A DNA stretch of 64,000 nucleotides. Source: Thioclava sp. SK-1 (GTDB taxonomy: Bacteria; Pseudomonadota; Alphaproteobacteria; Rhodobacterales; Rhodobacteraceae). This document shows positions 61,563 through 64,000 of this stretch, piece after piece. The DNA lies in contig NZ_MDHA01000031.1 in NCBI RefSeq assembly GCF_001705665.1, positions 1 through 64,000 of the forward strand, written 5' to 3'. Numbering within the stretch: the stretch's first letter is position 1; each line of letters starts with the position of its first letter. Both the position numbers and the translations under genes were made by a program. Under the pieces are notes generated by a model, which was given only the letters and a program-made list of their open reading frames with translations, had not been told where the DNA came from and made no database searches.

Positions 61563-62846
61563 GTGCCAGTTTCAATTGTCCTTCTTTTCACCGGCGTCGC
61601 CCTTGCTGCGGGCACTGCCATTGCCTATCTGATCGGCGCCTCTGCAATCTTAACTTTTTGGGCCGTGGATAAAGCGCAATTCATGGCCGTGCTTCCGCAG
61701 CGATTGTTCAGTCAGCTTGACAGCTTTGCCTTCCTGGCGATGCCGCTGTTCATTTTGGCGGGCGATTTGATGAATCGTGGCGGTGTGGCGAGCGCCCTGA
61801 TTGACTTAAGCATGTCTGTTTTTGGCCGGCTCAAGGGTGGCTTGGGTCATGTGAATGTCGTGACGTCTGTATTTTTTGCCGGCGTGTCGGGCTCAGCGAC
61901 AGCGGATGCTGCGGCTTTGGGCAATTCGCTTGTGCCGGAAATGGAACGGCGCGGTTACACCCGAGAATATGCATCGGCCATCACGGGGGCGTCATCCATC
62001 ATCGGGCCGATCATTCCTCCGTCATCCATCATGATTTTTTACGGCGCTTTGATGGAGACCAATGTTACCGCCTTGTTTGCCGCGGGCATTTTGCCGGGTC
62101 TTCTGCTGGCAGCGGTGCTGATGGCGATGAATGCCTATTACGCCCATCGTGATGATCATCCGGGTGGTGATGGGCTGGATCTGCCTGCCTTCGTTCCGTC
62201 CTTTATCCGCGCGGTACCTGCGTTGATGCTGCCGCTGATCATTCTGGGGGGAACATTGTTTGGTTTCATGACCCCGGCCGAGGCCGCAGGCGTTGCCGTT
62301 CTGGCCGCGACACTGGTTGGGGTGTTATATGGTCAGCTGGGCTGGGCCGATATCGGGGCAAGCCTGATGCGCACCGGCGTTATGCTGGGCGGGCTGTTTA
62401 TCCTGTTGTGCGCGATTTCGACATTTTCCTATATCGCGGCGCTGCTGCAATGGCCGCAGGCGATTCAGGGTCTTGTAGAAGGATGGGGCCTTGGCCCGCT
62501 TGGCTATTTGATGTTGATCAATGTGATCTTCTTATGTGCTGGCATGGCGATGGATGTGAAAGCCGCCGTGGCCCTGTTTGCCCCGATCTTTGTTCCGCCC
62601 GCCTTGGCGATGGGAATTGATCCGGTGCATCTGGCGATTGTCATCTGCTTCAATATTACCGCGGGCTTGTTGTCGCCGCCGCTTGGCGCGGTGCTGCTGA
62701 TCCTGTCGACTGTGGTCAATCTGGATTACTGGAAACTGATCCGTGTCACGATGCCCTTCCTGGCCGCTGAATTGGTGCTGCTGGTCGTGCTCACTTATGT
62801 CCCGTCTATCTCATTGTTCTTGCCGCATGTGTTGGGGCTGAACTGA
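61563..62846 (+). CDS. TRAP transporter large permease subunit, DctM type (GTG start)
   Basis: The 427-residue membrane protein has the DctM motif GPIIPPSS near residue 156 and LSPPLGAVL near residue 379. Its start is a GTG with an AGGGATCG site; a nearby ATG would remove the first helix. It is first in its operon, so gene order (M-P-Q) differs from the other three TRAP loci. Sequence differs clearly from the other DctM proteins in the window, so it is a separate transporter. Confidence 0.9.
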   Translation: MPVSIVLLFTGVALAAGTAIAYLIGASAILTFWAVDKAQFMAVLPQRLFSQLDSFAFLAMPLFILAGDLMNRGGVASALIDLSMSVFGRLKGGLGHVNVVTSVFFAGVSGSATADAAALGNSLVPEMERRGYTREYASAITGASSIIGPIIPPSSIMIFYGALMETNVTALFAAGILPGLLLAAVLMAMNAYYAHRDDHPGGDGLDLPAFVPSFIRAVPALMLPLIILGGTLFGFMTPAEAAGVAVLAATLVGVLYGQLGWADIGASLMRTGVMLGGLFILLCAISTFSYIAALLQWPQAIQGLVEGWGLGPLGYLMLINVIFLCAGMAMDVKAAVALFAPIFVPPALAMGIDPVHLAIVICFNITAGLLSPPLGAVLLILSTVVNLDYWKLIRVTMPFLAAELVLLVVLTYVPSISLFLPHVLGLN

Positions 62847-62893
62847 CTCTCTTCCTCCTCCCTCTCCCTTTTGTCGATTTTAGGAGCCTTCCC

Positions 62894-63874
62894 ATGAAAA
62901 CCCTCTCTCTTTTGGCGATCACTGCTTTGACCCTTAGCCTGGGTGCCGCGGCACAGGCCGCTGATATTAAAATTGCCTTTAACTCCGTTGACGATCCCGA
63001 AAACAGCGGCGAGGCAACATTCGCCCATGCGTTTGCGGATGCTCTGGAAGGCACGGATTTCGATGTGGAAATCTACCCGTCCGAGACATTGGGAAAGGAA
63101 AAAGAGCGCCTAGATCAGGTCGCAACCGGGTTGCTGGAAATCAACCTATCTGCGATTTCCACACCCTATTCGATCTCTCCCGCGTTCAAGGGCGTGACCT
63201 TGCCATTCTTTTTTGACAGCAACGAACAGCTTGACGCTATCCTTAGCCAAGACGACCTGATGGAAACATTCAACGCGCCCTTATTGGAAAACGGTGTGCG
63301 CATGGTCGGGATCAATTTCATTGGCACGCCGATGGGCATTCACAATTCAAAGAAAGATGTCTCGACGGTGGCCGATCTGGCCGATCTGCGATTCCGCGCA
63401 TTGAACCCGGAACAGTTGGCCCTGATGGAGGCCCTGGGGTCCAATGGCACGGTTATCGCATGGGCCGAAGTGGCGAATGCAATCCAAACCGGTGTGGCGG
63501 ATGGCTACTTTAACCCGCCTAGCTCGGCCATTCGTGGTGGTCATACCAGCTTCTTGACGCATTACACACCGGCGGATCTATTTCCTTCGACCCGCGCGAT
63601 TTTGATTTCCGATGATTGGTATTCCAGCTTGTCGGATGAAGAAAAGACCGAAGTGGATGGCGCGATTGATGCCGGCATCCAAGCCAATCGTGAATGGCTG
63701 GCAAATTGGACCACTGGCATTGCGCAAAAGCAGCAAGAACTGGGCGTGACCGTCACGCCGCTGGCGGAAGGGGAGCGTGAAAAGATGATGGAGATGGCGG
63801 CACCGCTATGGGCCGCTACCTTGACGGCAGATCAGCTGAAGCTTTGGGAAGATGCCAAAGCGAAAGTGGAGTAA
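62894..63874 (+). CDS. TRAP transporter periplasmic substrate-binding protein, DctP type
   Basis: The 326-residue protein has a signal peptide (MKTLSLLAITALTLSLGAAAQA) and the DctP fold. The strand LADLRFRALN (about 160-169) carries the arginine that contacts a substrate carboxylate in the family. A TAGGAG site precedes the ATG, 47 bp after the dctM stop. The dctQ start follows 9 bp after its stop. Confidence 0.92.
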   Translation: MKTLSLLAITALTLSLGAAAQAADIKIAFNSVDDPENSGEATFAHAFADALEGTDFDVEIYPSETLGKEKERLDQVATGLLEINLSAISTPYSISPAFKGVTLPFFFDSNEQLDAILSQDDLMETFNAPLLENGVRMVGINFIGTPMGIHNSKKDVSTVADLADLRFRALNPEQLALMEALGSNGTVIAWAEVANAIQTGVADGYFNPPSSAIRGGHTSFLTHYTPADLFPSTRAILISDDWYSSLSDEEKTEVDGAIDAGIQANREWLANWTTGIAQKQQELGVTVTPLAEGEREKMMEMAAPLWAATLTADQLKLWEDAKAKVE

Positions 63875-63883
63875 CCCTTAGCG

Positions 63884-64000
63884 ATGGCGTCGATCAGTTC
63901 CAGTATCTTGCGGATCAGCAAATGGCTTGATCGGGTGGCAAGCGTTGTGACATGCACTGCGCTGGTCCTCCTGACTGCGGTCGTTTTGTTACAGGTTTTG
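63884..64000 (+). CDS. TRAP transporter small permease subunit, DctQ type (partial)
   Basis: The first 39 codons (MASISSSILRISKWLDRVAS and the beginning of a membrane helix with LVLLTAVVLLQVL) fit a DctQ protein, cut off by the window edge. Its position 9 bp after dctP in a TRAP locus supports the assignment. Confidence 0.75.
   Translation, partial: MASISSSILRISKWLDRVASVVTCTALVLLTAVVLLQVL

Noticed and set aside
1-64000. CRISPR array, tRNA, rRNA, integrase or insertion sequence
   Set aside because: No regularly spaced direct repeats, no tRNA or rRNA signatures and no transposase or integrase motifs were seen while reading both strands by eye.

Overview
The window reads as one end of an extrachromosomal replicon (plasmid or chromid) from a Rhodobacterales/Roseobacter-type alphaproteobacterium. 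The reasons are GC-rich coding sequence, four TRAP transporter loci in 64 kb, a dispersed hairpin repeat of a type common in that order, and a Rep_3-type initiator next to parA-parB. The lineage is an inference; no rRNA or tRNA gene, CRISPR array or intact insertion sequence was seen.

Layout. (a) 180-4261, minus: a TRAP importer (dctP-dctQ-dctM) behind a LysR regulator with two HTH domains. (b) 4430-8109, plus and divergent: a gallate-type lower pathway (PIG-L 4-oxalomesaconate hydratase, type I extradiol dioxygenase, RraA-type CHA aldolase, PrpF/GalD-type tautomerase). (c) 8113-13009, minus: an MFS carrier, a membrane PQQ dehydrogenase of the glucose/quinate/shikimate family, and a LysR regulator. 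(d) 13384-18842: a DEAD-box helicase, a gamma-glutamyltransferase with an AtoE-type carrier, and deoC. (e) 18973-27667, minus: a ten-gene operon with a cyclase-family hydrolase, cupin, SDR, 3-hydroxyacyl-CoA/carnitine-type dehydrogenase, a Liv ABC importer and a beta-keto acid cleavage enzyme (BKACE). Two tandem IclR regulators diverge from it. (f) 29384-34143, minus: a second TRAP system with an amidohydrolase and an alpha/beta hydrolase. A 29-bp inverted-repeat site in its promoter also occurs in the promoter of operon (e). (g) 34357-36452: a DprE1/DprE2-like oxidase-reductase pair. (h) 36579-46897: a ten-gene, mostly overlapping operon with a third TRAP system, PxpB/PxpC, two GntR regulators, a D-2-hydroxyacid dehydrogenase, a carbamoylase-type hydrolase and an M24-like protein, with pxpA divergent.

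From about 46.9 to 60.3 kb the sequence is a gene graveyard interrupted by the replication module. Broken genes include an HpcH/HpaI aldolase, an MFS carrier, a ligJ-like 4-oxalomesaconate hydratase, binding-protein-like decarboxylase fragments, an amidohydrolase fragment, a tctABC transporter and a secreted alpha/beta hydrolase. One thiamine-diphosphate enzyme (49778-51448) survives intact. The core (52274-56585) holds parB, parA, a 578-bp origin-like gap with repeated GGTGCC motifs and an AT-rich stretch, and rep. Three identical 15-bp palindromes lie inside parB, parA and rep and are candidate centromere sites. The right end has a small secreted repeat protein and a TRAP locus in the unusual order dctM-dctP-dctQ, the last gene cut by the window edge.

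Taken together the replicon is a catabolic island: high-affinity uptake systems, each linked to a short degradation pathway and its own regulator. The ligJ-like pseudogene, beside an intact galB-type gene for the same reaction elsewhere on the replicon, points to turnover of aromatic-degradation operons.
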